Part shown: one piece after another, positions 10,545 to 21,980 of the stretch
Layout: each line of letters starts with the position of its first letter
Position numbering within the stretch: position 1 is the first letter of the stretch
Assembly: GCA_024220525.1 (NCBI GenBank)
Contig: JAMYWO010000020.1
Span: 195,153 to 259,152 of the forward strand
DNA length: 64,000 nt
Source: Cochliopodium minus
Taxonomy: Eukaryota > Discosea > Himatismenida > Cochliopodiidae
Direction: 5' to 3'
Translations under genes and position numbers: made by a program
The notes under the pieces: model-generated
The model's database searches: none
What the model was told of the DNA's origin: nothing
Seen by the model: only the letters and a program-made list of their open reading frames with translations

Positions 10545-11483
10545 ATGGATAATCAATATGATGATATAATGAAAATAATATTCATAGGAGGTAAATAAGA
10601 TATTCAAAGATACTTCATATCTGCTCTCAAATAAAAATATGTTGCAATGATTGAAATATAAATTTAAAATGTCAGTTTATATCTCCTAATAATTTGATAA
10701 AATCAGATTCAGGGGTAGGTAAAACGAATCTTCAAAAAGTGATCTGCAATCAAGAATTTTCCAAAGAAGCGAAAGCAACTGTGGGAGTAGGATTCGATTC
10801 AACCATGATAAATTACAAGAAAATGAGGATTAAATTGACGTTATGGGATACAGTATGAGAAATTTCAAAAAAAATAAAAAATAATTTAATTCATTTTTTT
10901 GAAAAACAAAAAATTCTTAAAATTATTGAAAAAGGCAGGACAGGAAAAGTTTTTTTCAGTTACAAAAAGTTACTATAGAGGTTGTCAGGGATGTGTTGTC
11001 GTTTACGATGTAACCAACAAGAATTCTTTCGAAAGCCTGTCCAAATGGATAAGTCAAGCAAAGCAAGAAAACGATCTCCTTGAATTTTTAATTGTGGGAA
11101 ATAAAAACGATGAAGAAGTAAAAGAAATTTAAATTTATAATGTTTAAATTTATTTTTAAATTTATTTAAATAATAATATTTTTTTCTAATTTCCAAGAAT
11201 TCCAAATTTTATTTTGTTTTATCAAAAAAAAAAAAAAAAAAAGGGACAAAAAAGAAAAGAAGTAGACTACGAAACTGCCAAAGAATTTGCAGATCAAAAC
11301 AAAATTCCCTTCTTTGAAACTTCCGCTCTCAATCGCACCAACGTACATGAAAGTATTTTATCTGTCGTAGAAAGGATAAAAAACAAGGAGGCCCAATGTG
11401 AAGAAACTAATAGGTGTTCTGTCTCCGTTAACGTGAGAGAAGATGAAAATCAAGTAAAAAATGAAGGATGTTGTAAGAATTAA
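10545..11483 (+). CDS. Rab-like small GTPase (copy 1)
   Basis: Exons 10545-10590, 10707-10852, 10935-11117 and 11244-11483; 204 residues. All G motifs are present: P-loop GDSGVGKT (its Asp codon split by intron 1), a switch I Thr in KATVGVGF, WDTAGQEKF in switch II, GNKND, and ETSA. The C-terminus ends GCCKN, a double-Cys geranylgeranylation site typical of Rab proteins. It would cycle on a membrane and direct vesicle traffic; the subfamily is not clear. A second, closely related copy follows 160 bases downstream in the same orientation, with introns 1 and 2 at identical positions, so this is a tandem duplication. Confidence 0.93.
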
Positions 11484-11642
11484 ATTAAATGTTTTATAAA
11501 TAAACGAGAACGTTTAAATAAATAATCAAAGTTTTAAATTTTCAAAAGAATTGAAATCCTTTTTATGCAGACATTCACTCTTTTATTTTTTTGGGGCTGT
11601 CATTTTTCAAATTTAAAATAAAATAAAAAATTAAAGTTTAAA

Positions 11643-12776
11643 ATGGATTCTCATTATGATGATGCGATGAAGATAATTATAATTGGAGGTATAATATATT
11701 TATTCAAAGCTTTCCTGACCTAATAGTGCTCCAATCAAAAATAATAATCCTCATAAAAAAATATATATTGGATTCATTTCATAACTCAACATAGAATGCA
11801 TAATGATAGATTAAAGAAATGAAATTATCAAAATTCAGACTTAAATGGATCATTTTTCTTATAAAAATATTAATTTTATTTATTTTTTGAAAATTTTGCT
11901 TTAATTTGTTATTTCCTATCTTATTATCTTGTTCATGATTCATCAATAGATCCATCATCTTACCCAATTTCTCTTTAGATTCAAATGTTGGCAAAACGAA
12001 CATCCAAAAAGTATTATGCGATCAAGGATTCTCAACTGATCAGAGGGCAACTGTAGGAGTAGGATTCGAAACAAAGATAATAGATATACTTAAAAATAAA
12101 AGGATCAAATTGACAATATGGGATACAGTAAAGAAATTTCGAATGAAAAATATAATTCTCAGAAAAAAAAAATATTTATTTTTTTTTTTAAGGCAGGTCA
12201 AGAAAAATTTGCAACTTTGACCAAAAGTTATTTCCGAGGCTGCAAGGGATGTGTTTTGGTTTATGATATAACTAATCTCAAATCATTCGAAAGTCTAACA
12301 AAGTGGATGAAACATGCAAAGTAAAAAAAAAAATTATTGTTGATATTTTTTAAAGAACAAATAAAAATTTTTAAAGAGATGAAAATGAAGAAATTCAGTT
12401 TTTAATTTTAGGAAATAAATCTGATGAAGTAAAAAAAAAAAAATGAAAAAATTTTCTTCAGTTTATAAAACAAAAATGCTTTTGAAAAAGAATAATGAAG
12501 AAAATAGAATGGTTCCACAAAGTATGGCTCAGAAATTTTCAGAAGAAAACAAAATTCCATTGTAATAATTTTTTTATTTTTTTTCTATTTAAATTTTTAT
12601 TTAAAAAAAGGTTTGAGTGTTCTGCTTTGATTAACAAAAATGTACATAATAGCTTCCAACTTTTGGTGGAAAAGATTTATCTCAATGAGAAGGAAGGAAG
12701 ATCTACAGGCAACAAAGAACCAAACGAAACGGTTCAGTTAATAAACAAAGAAAAAAAGGACAGATCTTGTTGTTAA
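11643..12776 (+). CDS. Rab-like small GTPase (copy 2)
   Basis: Exons 11643-11688, 11979-12127, 12193-12320, 12377-12428, 12491-12561 and 12611-12776; 203 residues ending RSCC, a double-Cys prenylation end. It is a tandem paralogue of the gene at 10545: the same opening (MD.xYDDxMKI), the same first two intron positions and an identical WDTAGQEKF. It differs by having GDSNVGKT in place of GDSGVGKT, by reading GNKSD and ECSA at the later G motifs, and by two extra small introns in the second half. The substitution at the second variable P-loop position falls where Ras carries Gly13 and might alter nucleotide exchange or hydrolysis. Exon 5 was placed by phase and homology to copy 1. Confidence 0.9.
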
Positions 12777-12844
12777 ATAAAGAAAAATAAAAAAAAAATA
12801 TTTACAAAAAAAAATTATTTTTTTTTATAATTTATTTCAATAAT

Positions 12845-14865
12845 TTAAAACATCATACAACTCTTTTCTTTTTTCCTCTTGGAGAATTTATTTTGATCAC
12901 CAGGATCTGGGTCCACAAACCAGTAGATATCCAGATTTTTGAGGAGTTCAAACATGACGAATTTGGGAATTTTCATGTTTGAAATTTTGAGGGAAAGCAA
13001 GAAATATAAAATACATCTTTGAAAAAACTTGGGAAAATATTTATGAACTTCCGAAGTCCTAAAATAAAAAAAAATTGAAAAAAAAAATTTTTTTAATTTA
13101 ATTGTTTTTTAATTTTTTTTATTGTTTTTATTTAAAATTTATTTATTTATTTCTTTTATTAATTTTTTACCATTCAGCACCACAATTTGTTTCACAACCA
13201 GCGAACCTGCTAAAAGTAACACCTTTTAATTTCTGTATTTCTTTGGGAGTTGATAGGTTATCAGGTGTAGCATGACCAAGAGAATAACTTCCAAAAAAAA
13301 ATTAAAAAAAAAAAATTAATCAAAAAATTATCAAAAAAAAATAATCAAAAAAATTAAAAAATAATTAAATTGTAAAAATTCTTTTTACTTGTTTCCATAC
13401 CCCCAAGAATAAAAGGCATGTCTGTTTTCTTCTTCCAAAAAGACCCTTGCAATAACGTGGGCGAAGCCGGTACTGAGAGCTTGCAATTTACCTGGCAAAT
13501 TAACTTTGGTCATATAGTAATGTGAACTTTCATAGTTTCCATTGTTCTTTCCGTTTCCGGATTGACCATCTAAAAATTTTAATCAAAAATCAAAAATAAA
13601 TGAAAATAATAAAAATAATAAAAAAAATTAAAAAAATTCAAAAAAATCAAAAAAACAAAAATTACAATGACAAGTTCCAACAAAATATAAATTTCTATTT
13701 TCAGAACACAAAAATCCTATTCAAAAAAAAAAAAAAAATTTTTTTTAAAACTTTAATAATAAATTCTAATACCGCAATATCCAGCTCCTACTACATTTAT
13801 AATTTTTTCTCCATTTTCCAGTTTAAGTTCGTAGATGTTCTCATTTTTTCCCCACTTAATTCTACAAATGTCATGGTAATAAGTCGAAATATTCTATCGA
13901 AAAATAAAAAAGATATAAAAATAAAATCAAATAAAAATAAATAAAAATAAAAATAAAAAATATTTATGAAAAATTTTATATTATTTCAACAATTTTTTTA
14001 CACCAGCTCTTCCTGATGCAGTGACAAAAAATATTGAGTTGTATGAACAAGACATCGTTACCACTTTCTCTTTAATATCGTGGAATTCATGGAGTTGGTA
14101 ATTTAAGTCTTTGTTTGTTATTTCATATCTTATTTTTTTTAAAAAAAAAAATTATTGTTTAATTTCTTATTTAAATTTTTCAAACTTTTTTAGATAATTT
14201 TTTTTTTTACAAACTTCCATATGCGTATAATTTGAACTTGAAGGTCAACATAGTTACAAAGTTGTTTCCAGAACTTATATTGGTTATTCCTTTTGGAAGG
14301 TTTTTTATTTCTAGGAGAACTCTGTTTGTATCAATATCCAGTGAATAAACTCTATCTTCATTTGATTTTTCAAAAAACTGTTAATTTTTTTTTTATTTTT
14401 TTATTTTAATTTATATTTTTTTATTTTTTTATTTTATTTTTTTGATTTTACTTTTTTCTGTCAAAAAATAGCTTGTGTTATGATTCGCTGTTATTTGTAT
14501 AACTCTATGTGAAATCTTTAACTCTTTCAAAATTTCGTAGTTGGAATAAGTAATCAATGAACCATCTTTGAATAGTTATTAAAAAGACATTTTCAATCAA
14601 ATTTCTTTACGTAAAAAAAAAAAAAATATATATATTTTAATTATCCTCTTAGATAGAATAGATGTTCACCTTTTTTGACTATATGATAGAATTTCCTCCC
14701 CATCACCATTAATCTCACACCTTCATCATAAATGCAAGGGATTTTGCGATCATTTTTGATATTGGGTCTCTCGATAGTGTTATCTCCCCACATATACAAA
14801 GTTCCATCTTCATCAATGAATCCACTAAAATTTGCAATTGATGAAAAAAATCTTGGTTCTTTCAT
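12845..14865 (-). CDS. RCC1-repeat protein with C-terminal SOCS/F-box-like box
   Basis: Exons 14865-14670, 14565-14452, 14377-14211, 14128-14002, 13893-13773, 13716-13666, 13569-13389, 13287-13171 and 13058-12845. RCC1-type blades are visible as repeated strands with Gly-rich turns: DEDGTLYMWGDN, KKDGSLITYSN, GTCHYGQSGNG, YSWGYGNNYSLGHA. The last exon codes for a separate box that starts at a Trp whose codon is split by the intron (TG then G) and reads H..FP..F...I...LL......IPKF. The neighbouring ankyrin gene ends with the same kind of exon. The exon 2 to exon 3 junction is out of frame by one base, and summed exons are one base over an exact codon number. This suggests a homopolymer length error at the A6 run 14372-14377 (or 14453-14457), or a recent frameshift. 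Function: seven-bladed propeller scaffold, possibly a ubiquitin-ligase adaptor. Confidence 0.8.
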
Positions 14866-15182
14866 TCCAAAATTTTTTTTATTTTCTTTTTATTTTTTGG
14901 ATAGTGTTAATATTTTGAGCTAAAAGGTTTGTTTTGATACTATAACTTAAATTTAACTTTATTCATTGCTGGCTCATCATTATTTTTAAATATCAATAAT
15001 AAAATCTATTATAGGAGTTTTATAATTTAATGATTAATAAAGGATTTAATCACTTTGAATCATTTAAAATTTTCAATTTTCTCATTGTGTTTATATATTT
15101 TTATATTTTGAGAATATATTAAGAAATGAAAAAAATATATATTTTTTATAATTTTTTAATTTATTCCTTTTTTTGATTTGGT
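14866..15182. other. Intergenic, AT-rich, nothing seen
   Basis: About 317 bases between the start of the RCC1 gene and the stop of the eEF1B-like gene, both on the minus strand. It must hold the RCC1 promoter and the other gene's 3' UTR. No coding pattern, hairpin or repeat stands out. Confidence 0.5.
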
Positions 15183-15473
15183 TTAGTATTCAATATCAGC
15201 AGTATCAATTTCATCAAAAAGTTCAATGAGTTTCTTGGAAACATCATCAGAAGTACATTTACTATCAATGGTGGTGAATCCTTGAAGGAGAAATTTAATT
15301 CCAAATCCGAATTCTTGGACTCCATATGTTCCAACAGTAGCACCTTCCAAAACAAAGGTAGTTTTAATCTTATCAGCAAGAGCTTCAACATCACACTCTG
15401 CAGGTTCCTTTGGCTTAATTGTCAAAGTAAATTCAGATTTTGATTCGACTCCTTCTCTTTTATCTTCAGACAT
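15183..15473 (-). CDS. Stand-alone eEF1B-type guanine exchange domain protein
   Basis: Uninterrupted 96-codon frame starting MSEDKREGVESKSEFTLTI. From about residue 12 it follows the alpha/beta ferredoxin-like exchange domain of elongation factor 1B: a first strand FTLTIKP, a helix with DVEALADKI, then GTYGVQEFGFGIKFLLQG, where eEF1B has the LVPVGYGIKKLQI segment that inserts into eEF1A. The acidic C-terminus (ELFDEIDTADIEY) replaces the eEF1B end with its conserved FNKI-like tail. Ordinary eukaryotic eEF1B-alpha is over 200 residues with a GST-like N-terminal region; here only the catalytic domain remains, as in archaeal aEF1B. It could be the true eEF1A exchange factor or a paralogue. No intron, unlike its neighbours. 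Confidence 0.75.
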   Translation of the reverse strand: MSEDKREGVESKSEFTLTIKPKEPAECDVEALADKIKTTFVLEGATVGTYGVQEFGFGIKFLLQGFTTIDSKCTSDDVSKKLIELFDEIDTADIEY

Positions 15474-15828
15474 TGATAGTAAATAAATAAGTTTTTTTGG
15501 TTTTTTTTTTTATTTATATTTTTAATTTTGAATAAATTATTGAGAAAAAAATATCTTTTTTGGTATTATTTTTTTTTTTTAACATTGTGATAACATTAAA
15601 ACAGGAAGATTATAATCATTCAAATACAACTTAAAATATTCCTTTACTATTTTTATACTTTTATTTTTTGTACTGTTATATATTTTTTAAAAAAAAAAAA
15701 TTTGAGAATATATACCATACTGATAAAAATGATAGAATTAAATCTCAAACTCTAATATAATTTGGACTTTTAAAAATTGAAGAATTTTGAAGAATGAAAG
15801 TTGAAATAATAATTTTATAAATATATAT
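15474..15828. other. Intergenic, AT-rich, nothing seen
   Basis: About 355 bases between two minus-strand genes. It contains runs of T and A and the presumed promoter of the eEF1B-like gene. No coding or structural signal is evident. Confidence 0.5.
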
Positions 15829-18716
15829 TTACACAATCATATCATCAAAAGAGTTTTCAAAAAATATTTCATCATCTGCAATATCTATTTTCAATCTTTT
15901 CTTATTCTCAGAAGAATCCTCAAGAGAATCGTCCAAATTTCTTTTCCTATTGGGATTGGAGGGAATGGAGGACAAATAGAAGATCTGTTGAAGAAGAAAC
16001 TTTGGGATTCTCAAATGGGGTTTCTTGATCTGTGAAGGATAAACATGATTACAAAGAAGAACTGTAAAGATTTTTTGTTTAAAGTGAACAGGGTATAAAG
16101 AATGTCTATCTTTGTTCCTATAGAAAAAAGATAAAAGGGTGAGATGAAAAATTTCAAAAATATATATCTGGACATGATAATCGATAGAAAAATTTACCAT
16201 AAAGAACGATTATCCTTATATTCAATTAGATAATTGATCTTGTTCTGGAATACCTATTTGGAAAAAAAAAATGTTTATATTTTTTTAATTTTAAATTAAA
16301 TGTAAAAATAAATAGTTTTTTAAAAAAGTTACTTTGTCTAGATGGTTTTCCGAACTTTCTTTATATTTGTCTAAAAAGTTGAGAAAGCTTGCTTCTATGT
16401 AAATCCCTCCCACCATGCTCCAAAAGAGCACTTCGTCGTTTCCATACTCTATAAGACTCAGAATCATATGACGATCCAAGTTACAATCTGCTCCATATTT
16501 GATAAAAATGCGGAATTGATCTTTAATTAAAAAAAATAAATAAAAATAAATTAATAAAAAATAAAATAATTTTTTTTTTTTACCTACTGAATCCCTCATA
16601 TAGTAAAGCAAACTGTGATTTTCTTGTCTGTATTCATTAGATACAATTACATTTGGATTCACTCCATTCTTGAGCAACAACTCCATGATTTCTTTTCTGT
16701 TAGTTTTTCTCGACTCAAACTTTAATACTTCAAGCAAATTATTGTTAGTGGAGAGATTGCCTAGTAATTTTTTTTTTTAAAAAAAAGTTATAATTAAAAT
16801 TAATTTAAATATTTCTTAAAATTAAATTACATTTTTCTGAAATAAAGTATTCGAAATGTTCGTATTTGGATACGTAGTTTTTGGCGAGCAAAGTGATTGG
16901 AGGATAATAATTAGCAAAAGTGTAATTGACGTCACATTTTAACTCGCTATCAATAATAAAAAATAAGATTTAAAATTAAAAAATAAATCCATTTTTTCTA
17001 CCAAAAAAACTTAAGATGGGATAAAGTAAGATTACTTGAAGAAGATACAATCTGTAAAAAGTTTAAGTTTTTAAAGATGAAGTTTGGGTCATCACACAGA
17101 GAATCATACATCAATTTCATCAGTTCGATATTTTGAATATGAGTGCTATCGCAAAAATGATGGAAAATTTGTTTTGTGTTCTCAGAAATCTCGAATTTTT
17201 GCGTCAAGAAATGGTTTCTCAGGAAATTCTCGACTGTTTCTCGTCCAACTTTTGAATTATAGAACAGTTTTTTTACAGGGCTAGCATCTTCGTTATTTTT
17301 TGCAAAGAAATCTTGAATCACAAAAAAAAATATTCAGAAAAGAGTTTTAATGCAAAAGAAAAACAAAGAAAAAATTTTACCTACAATCCTGTCTTTCAAA
17401 AATAATTCTAGAATTTCATTTTTAAAATTAGCACTTTTGCAAATCAAATGAAAAGGAGTGTTTCCGTTTTTGTTCTTGCAATTTATATCAGCTTTTAAAT
17501 CGAGCAGAATTTCCAATTTTTTGATGTCTAAGGTGGCCTGTCTGCAAATGAGATGGAGTGGGGTATTTTTATTCTTATTTGGTGTTTGGATATTAACTTT
17601 CAAATCGATGAAATAGTTCAAGACATATTCTCTAGCATTGGGATTGGAGCAAATCTTGTAAAACAATGACTGTAATTCATTTTTGTAGTTTTTGTCGTTC
17701 TTAATCTTCTTTGTTTTAAAAAGCAGTTTTATAACATTTAATTGAGCTCCTCTGGAACATTCTATTTCCTTTTTTTTTTGTTAAAAAAAAATTTTTATAA
17801 GATTTTATTTTGATAATAAGATCTTTTGTTACAAGGAGATCTGAAATTTCTTTTTCACTTAGTTTCTTCTTTGATTTTTTGATAAAAAGTCCGTAAACAG
17901 AAACATTTTTCTCTTTCATCTTCGAATAATAATTAAAAGGAGTGTTTCCTGGCATTTAAAATTTGAAGAATAAATTTGTTTGATAAAAATTTAATAAATA
18001 GGTCAATTTACCTTTCTTATTTTTGAGATTTACATTTGCACCTTTTTCTATCAAAAACTTTATTATATCATTGTTAATAACTTTTGAGTTGCACAAAATA
18101 TGAAGTGGAGTGTCTCCATCCATGTCAGCCACTTGAATTGAAGAGTTTCCATGTTCTACAAGTATTTTCACCATTTCCGGTGTTCTCGTGATATTTCCAC
18201 ATAAAAAGTGAAGGGCTAGAGCAAAAAATAAGAAAAGGAATGAAAATTTACTATTCAATATTTTATAAATGAAATGAAAAATAAATTATTTTTTTTCATT
18301 TTTTATTTTTTTTGGCGAAAAATTAAATTTTTTATTTTATAATTTTTATTTAAAGATGTGAAATAGAACAAATATTTTTTTTTTTGGTTACCCAATCTTC
18401 CATCTTTACTCTTGATATTTGCATCTGCCTTATTATCCAGAAACATTTTTATCCTTTCCTCTGATAAATTAAACCTATTTTGACAAAGATAGTGCAAAGG
18501 AGTTTTTTTGAGGTATTTATCTTTGATATTGGGATTTATATCTTTTAACAGATGTTGAAAAGTTATAGTTTTCATTTTAACTTCAAGTTGTGATATGCTC
18601 AGCAATGCTTTTTGGTGAATTTCATCTGTGTTATCACTTTGATTGATATTTGTCTTATTGATAATTTGTAGAATGGGATGTTCATCGGAAATCATCTTGA
18701 TATTTATATCTTCCAT
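15829..18716 (-). CDS. Ankyrin-repeat protein with C-terminal SOCS/F-box-like box
   Basis: Ten exons: 18716-18392, 18215-18012, 17948-17833, 17768-17381, 17311-17002, 16946-16831, 16760-16584, 16520-16333, 16253-16198 and 16117-15829; they sum to exactly 723 codons. Ankyrin repeats are clear from the TPLHxLC motif: KKTPLHYLCQN, ALHFLCGN, GDTPLHILCN, NTPLHLICRQ and NTPFHLICKS, with loops such as ADINCKNKNG and ANVNLKNKKG. Later repeats are more degenerate. After the repeats comes a Trp-initiated box, its codon split TG|G by the intron, reading H..YP..F...I..VLL.........RIPKF...QI. An acidic/basic tail with RKRN and KKRLKI, a possible nuclear signal, closes the protein. The box matches the layout of the RCC1 gene at 12845 and suggests an E3-ligase adaptor. 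Repeat identity is sure; the role is inferred. Confidence 0.9.
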
Positions 18717-18942
18717 TTTTTTTTAAATTTATTCAAAAAAGAATGAATTTAATAACCCTTAATGGTATATATATTTCCTTTTTTTATATTTTTTTTCATT
18801 TTTCTCAATTTAGATTTAAAGGAAATTTTTAAATTTTTGAGGGTAGATTCTGGTTCAATTTCCAATTAATAAATCTAATTTTGAAAAGTTGTTTTAAGAA
18901 AAAGAAGATAAAGGTGAAATAAAATTTTTTTTTAACAAATAA

Positions 18943-21612
18943 TTATTTAATTAGTGCTTTTTTGATAAGCTCTTGTACACGATGGTGAGCCTTCTCACGA
19001 GACTTTGGAAGAAAAAAATTTTCAAAGAAACCATGGATCAAGTTGGAATAGTGCTGAGTGGTGACACTAACGCCAGACTTGGTCATTTTCTGAATGAGCA
19101 ATCGAGCATGATCAATAAGAGGATCAAACTCGGAAGTAAAACAAATGACAGGAGGAAAAGAAGTGAAATCATTAGTGTTGAGAGGAGATATAAGAGGAGA
19201 AGATCTTGTTTCGCTGTTCGGACAATATGTCTCAAAGAACCATTCGAACTGTTTTTTGGAGACAACAAAATCTCCACCACCGTACTTTTGCCAGGACTTA
19301 GTGTCTGTTGCGGAGGTTACAATAGGTGAGATGAGGACCAGATGTTTCACTATAGAAATTTCTTTTTCTTCTCTCATTTGTAAACAAACTTTTAAAGACA
19401 AATTGGCAGATTGGCCTATTGATCCAAAAAATAATTTAAAAAATTAGATTAAAAATTAAAAATTTTAAATTTAAAGAAAAAGTATGAAAAAAAAATTAAA
19501 TTAAAAAAAAATTTTAAAGATTTATTTTACCTATCCCAAACATTATGAATTGTTTATTATCTCCTCCATACTCTTTAGCATTGATGTAAATCCACCTGGT
19601 GGCTTGAATGCATTCATCCAAGATTTCTTTTTCGGTGTTTTCTGGAGCGTTTTTGTGGAGAACAGTGATAATGATGCAATTAGTAGTGTTACTGATGTAC
19701 CTCTTCGAACTTTCATTGTGGTCATAGTCACTGAATAACCAAGAACCTAAAATCAATAAATTTAAAATAAATCAAATAAAATTTTTTTAATTTTGTTTAA
19801 AGTTGTTTAAAATTTAAATAATTTAAATTTAAATAAAAAAATTTTTACAAAACCAAACTTGAACAGGAAGCAAGGTTCCATTAGTATCATTACCCTCAGG
19901 TTTGTCAATTCTAATCTTAGTTTTGTTCAAAATTTCAGACTGATGAGAAGAACACCGGTAGTTTTTGAACAAAAGCTGCTGAGCGCCACAAATTTGCTTC
20001 ATTTTGTTTCTGTAGCTCTCCAAATCCATTTTATTATCTTTATTGTTGTTCAAGTTGCGGAGGTAGAGCTTGCATTCTTCGTCAAGTTCCTCATAGTCCT
20101 TGTTTGTGTTTTCTTTGAGTCTTTCTTTGGGGATTATGTCAAATTTTTGTCTTTCTACGACTGTTTGTAATAACCAATATGAATGCTTTCTAAAATGAAA
20201 AAAAAAAAATTTTTTTAATTAACTAAAAATTTGGTTCCTTTATTATTGAAATTATTCAAAATGAAAAATCAAGAAAATAGTTGATAAAAAAAATAATTTT
20301 ACAAAAAAAAATAATTTATTTTTTAAAAAATTATTTTTTTGTTTTACCTTGCGATTAAAGCGATTTGCATGTCTTCTAAATTCGCACAGGAGGGAACATA
20401 CCTTCTCCACGCTTCTAGTTGGTAGTAAGGATAATCAATCCATCCCTTTAAATTACAGAAAGTCCTCACCAAAAGTGTGAAACAAAGTCCCATCCATACA
20501 AACTCTTTCACTTTCTCCATATTAATTTTGAGACCTTCCACATATTTATCGACTAAACTATCTAAAATAAAAAAATTTAAAACAACTTTCCCCAAATTCA
20601 AAATAAAAAAAATAAATTTAAATCATTTTTAAAATTACAATCAAAACTACATTTTAATTTATTTAAAAAAAAAAATTGAATTACCTACAAACTCGTTGAA
20701 AGTAGGTCCATTTTTAGTTTCATATTCGTTAATATTAATAAATGTTAACAAATGAGCTAAATCATAACCCAAGGGCCTTATACATAAACTCCTGAAGTCC
20801 CTCACAGCCATCAAAAACTCAGTGCTGTCACTTGTGCTATTTCTTTTGGAGTTTAAAACAGAGACAGTCAATTTATTGAAGTTCCCATGAGATAGACAAT
20901 GAGGCAATCTTCTGGAGTACTCAATATAAAAATTGATGTCACTGGACATTTTCTTGTATCCATCTTTGGGTAGTAAAAAAAATTTTTAATTAGGATAAAT
21001 TTTTGTTGAAAATATTTTAAAATTTGATTAAAATATTAAAAATTATCCTTTATTTATTTTTAAAAAATAAAAAAAAATGTACAAAGAAAAATAATAAATA
21101 TCCAAATAATTACCCAAACATTTTATTAATCAAGAAAATATTTTGGATTCTTGAATGTTGTAAATTAAAAAAAAAAAGGATTTTTTACCAGCCAATTTCT
21201 TTGGAAAGACTTTAGAAGAAATTTCTCCGAATGAAAGGGGATCCCAATCGAAATTCTGCAAGTGTTGGGTCAAAAAAGAAAACTCCTCGCCAGTGGAAGC
21301 GTAAGGAAACTTCTCCTGGAAAGATTGCATGAGAGTTGAGTTGTTCAGCAAATGAGCGTTCAACAAAGCCAAATTGAAAGAGCATTTCAAATAAATGTCC
21401 TTGTTCCAACTTAATTCTCTGTAATTGTCTTCAAAAAACTCAGAGATGATCCATATTTGGTTTTCTAATCTTGAATGAAAACTTATCAAAAGTTTTGGTG
21501 AGATGTGTGACGAGTATTTGTTGATGATCCCGCTGGAGTAGAAAGTGTTTTCTCTTGATTGCGACTCGCTTTCGAACACCTTCACTTCTAGCTTCCATTC
21601 TGTTTTTGACAT
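18943..21612 (-). CDS. Kinase-like (CHK/EcKL-like) domain fused to HSL-type alpha/beta hydrolase
   Basis: Six exons: 21612-21189, 20963-20685, 20561-20348, 20189-19849, 19746-19531 and 19415-18943; exactly 649 codons. The C-terminal third is an alpha/beta hydrolase of the HSL/arylacetamide deacetylase type. It shows a nucleophile elbow FGIGQSANLSL (Ser near residue 493), FTSEFDPLIDHARL with the acid Asp near 588, and LIHGFF with the His near 618. The HGG oxyanion motif is replaced by VWFCSWLFSD, and the usual GDSAGG is shortened to GQSAN. The N-terminal half has SHGNFNKL near residue 167 and AVRDFRS with RPLGYDLAHLL near 195-210. This resembles the HGDxxxxN and DFQ...GYDLA motifs of choline-kinase-like/EcKL phosphotransferases, with the catalytic Asp changed to Asn. 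Hydrolase identity is good; the kinase-like assignment is tentative. Both active sites look altered, so activity is doubtful. Confidence 0.75.
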
Positions 21613-21980
21613 GTTTGTGCTTCCTCTTTTTTCCAGCACCACATCTCCAGTTAATAAATAAATCTTTTTTTTTTTGGATATTGAGATTTTTTTGAGCAAA
21701 CTTTAATTTTCCTTTTAATTTTTATTCTATGATTTTGGAAATAAAGAATTTCCATTTCTCCAATATTTCTTTTTTTAAAAACCGTATATTTATTACAAAT
21801 TTCCGCGTTATAAAATTATTCTTTTGTATTTGGGTATCTCATACCTTATTAATTGTTTTTTTTTTTTGAATGATTTATTGAAATATTAATCTCATCACAA
21901 TAATTTGATTAATATACTACATGAATATGAATATAAGAGTAATTTTAAAATATTTTCTGAATGGAGTTCATATATAATTA
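21613..21980. other. Intergenic, AT-rich, nothing specific
   Basis: About 368 bases between two minus-strand genes: the 5' side of the kinase/hydrolase gene and the 3' side of a small gene. The reading frame of the first gene stays open upstream to 21699, but no earlier ATG exists. No other signal is seen. Confidence 0.5.

Noticed and set aside
13600-13944. Plus-strand frame rich in Lys and Ile
   Set aside because: It reads through introns of the minus-strand RCC1 gene and consists of homopolymer translations.
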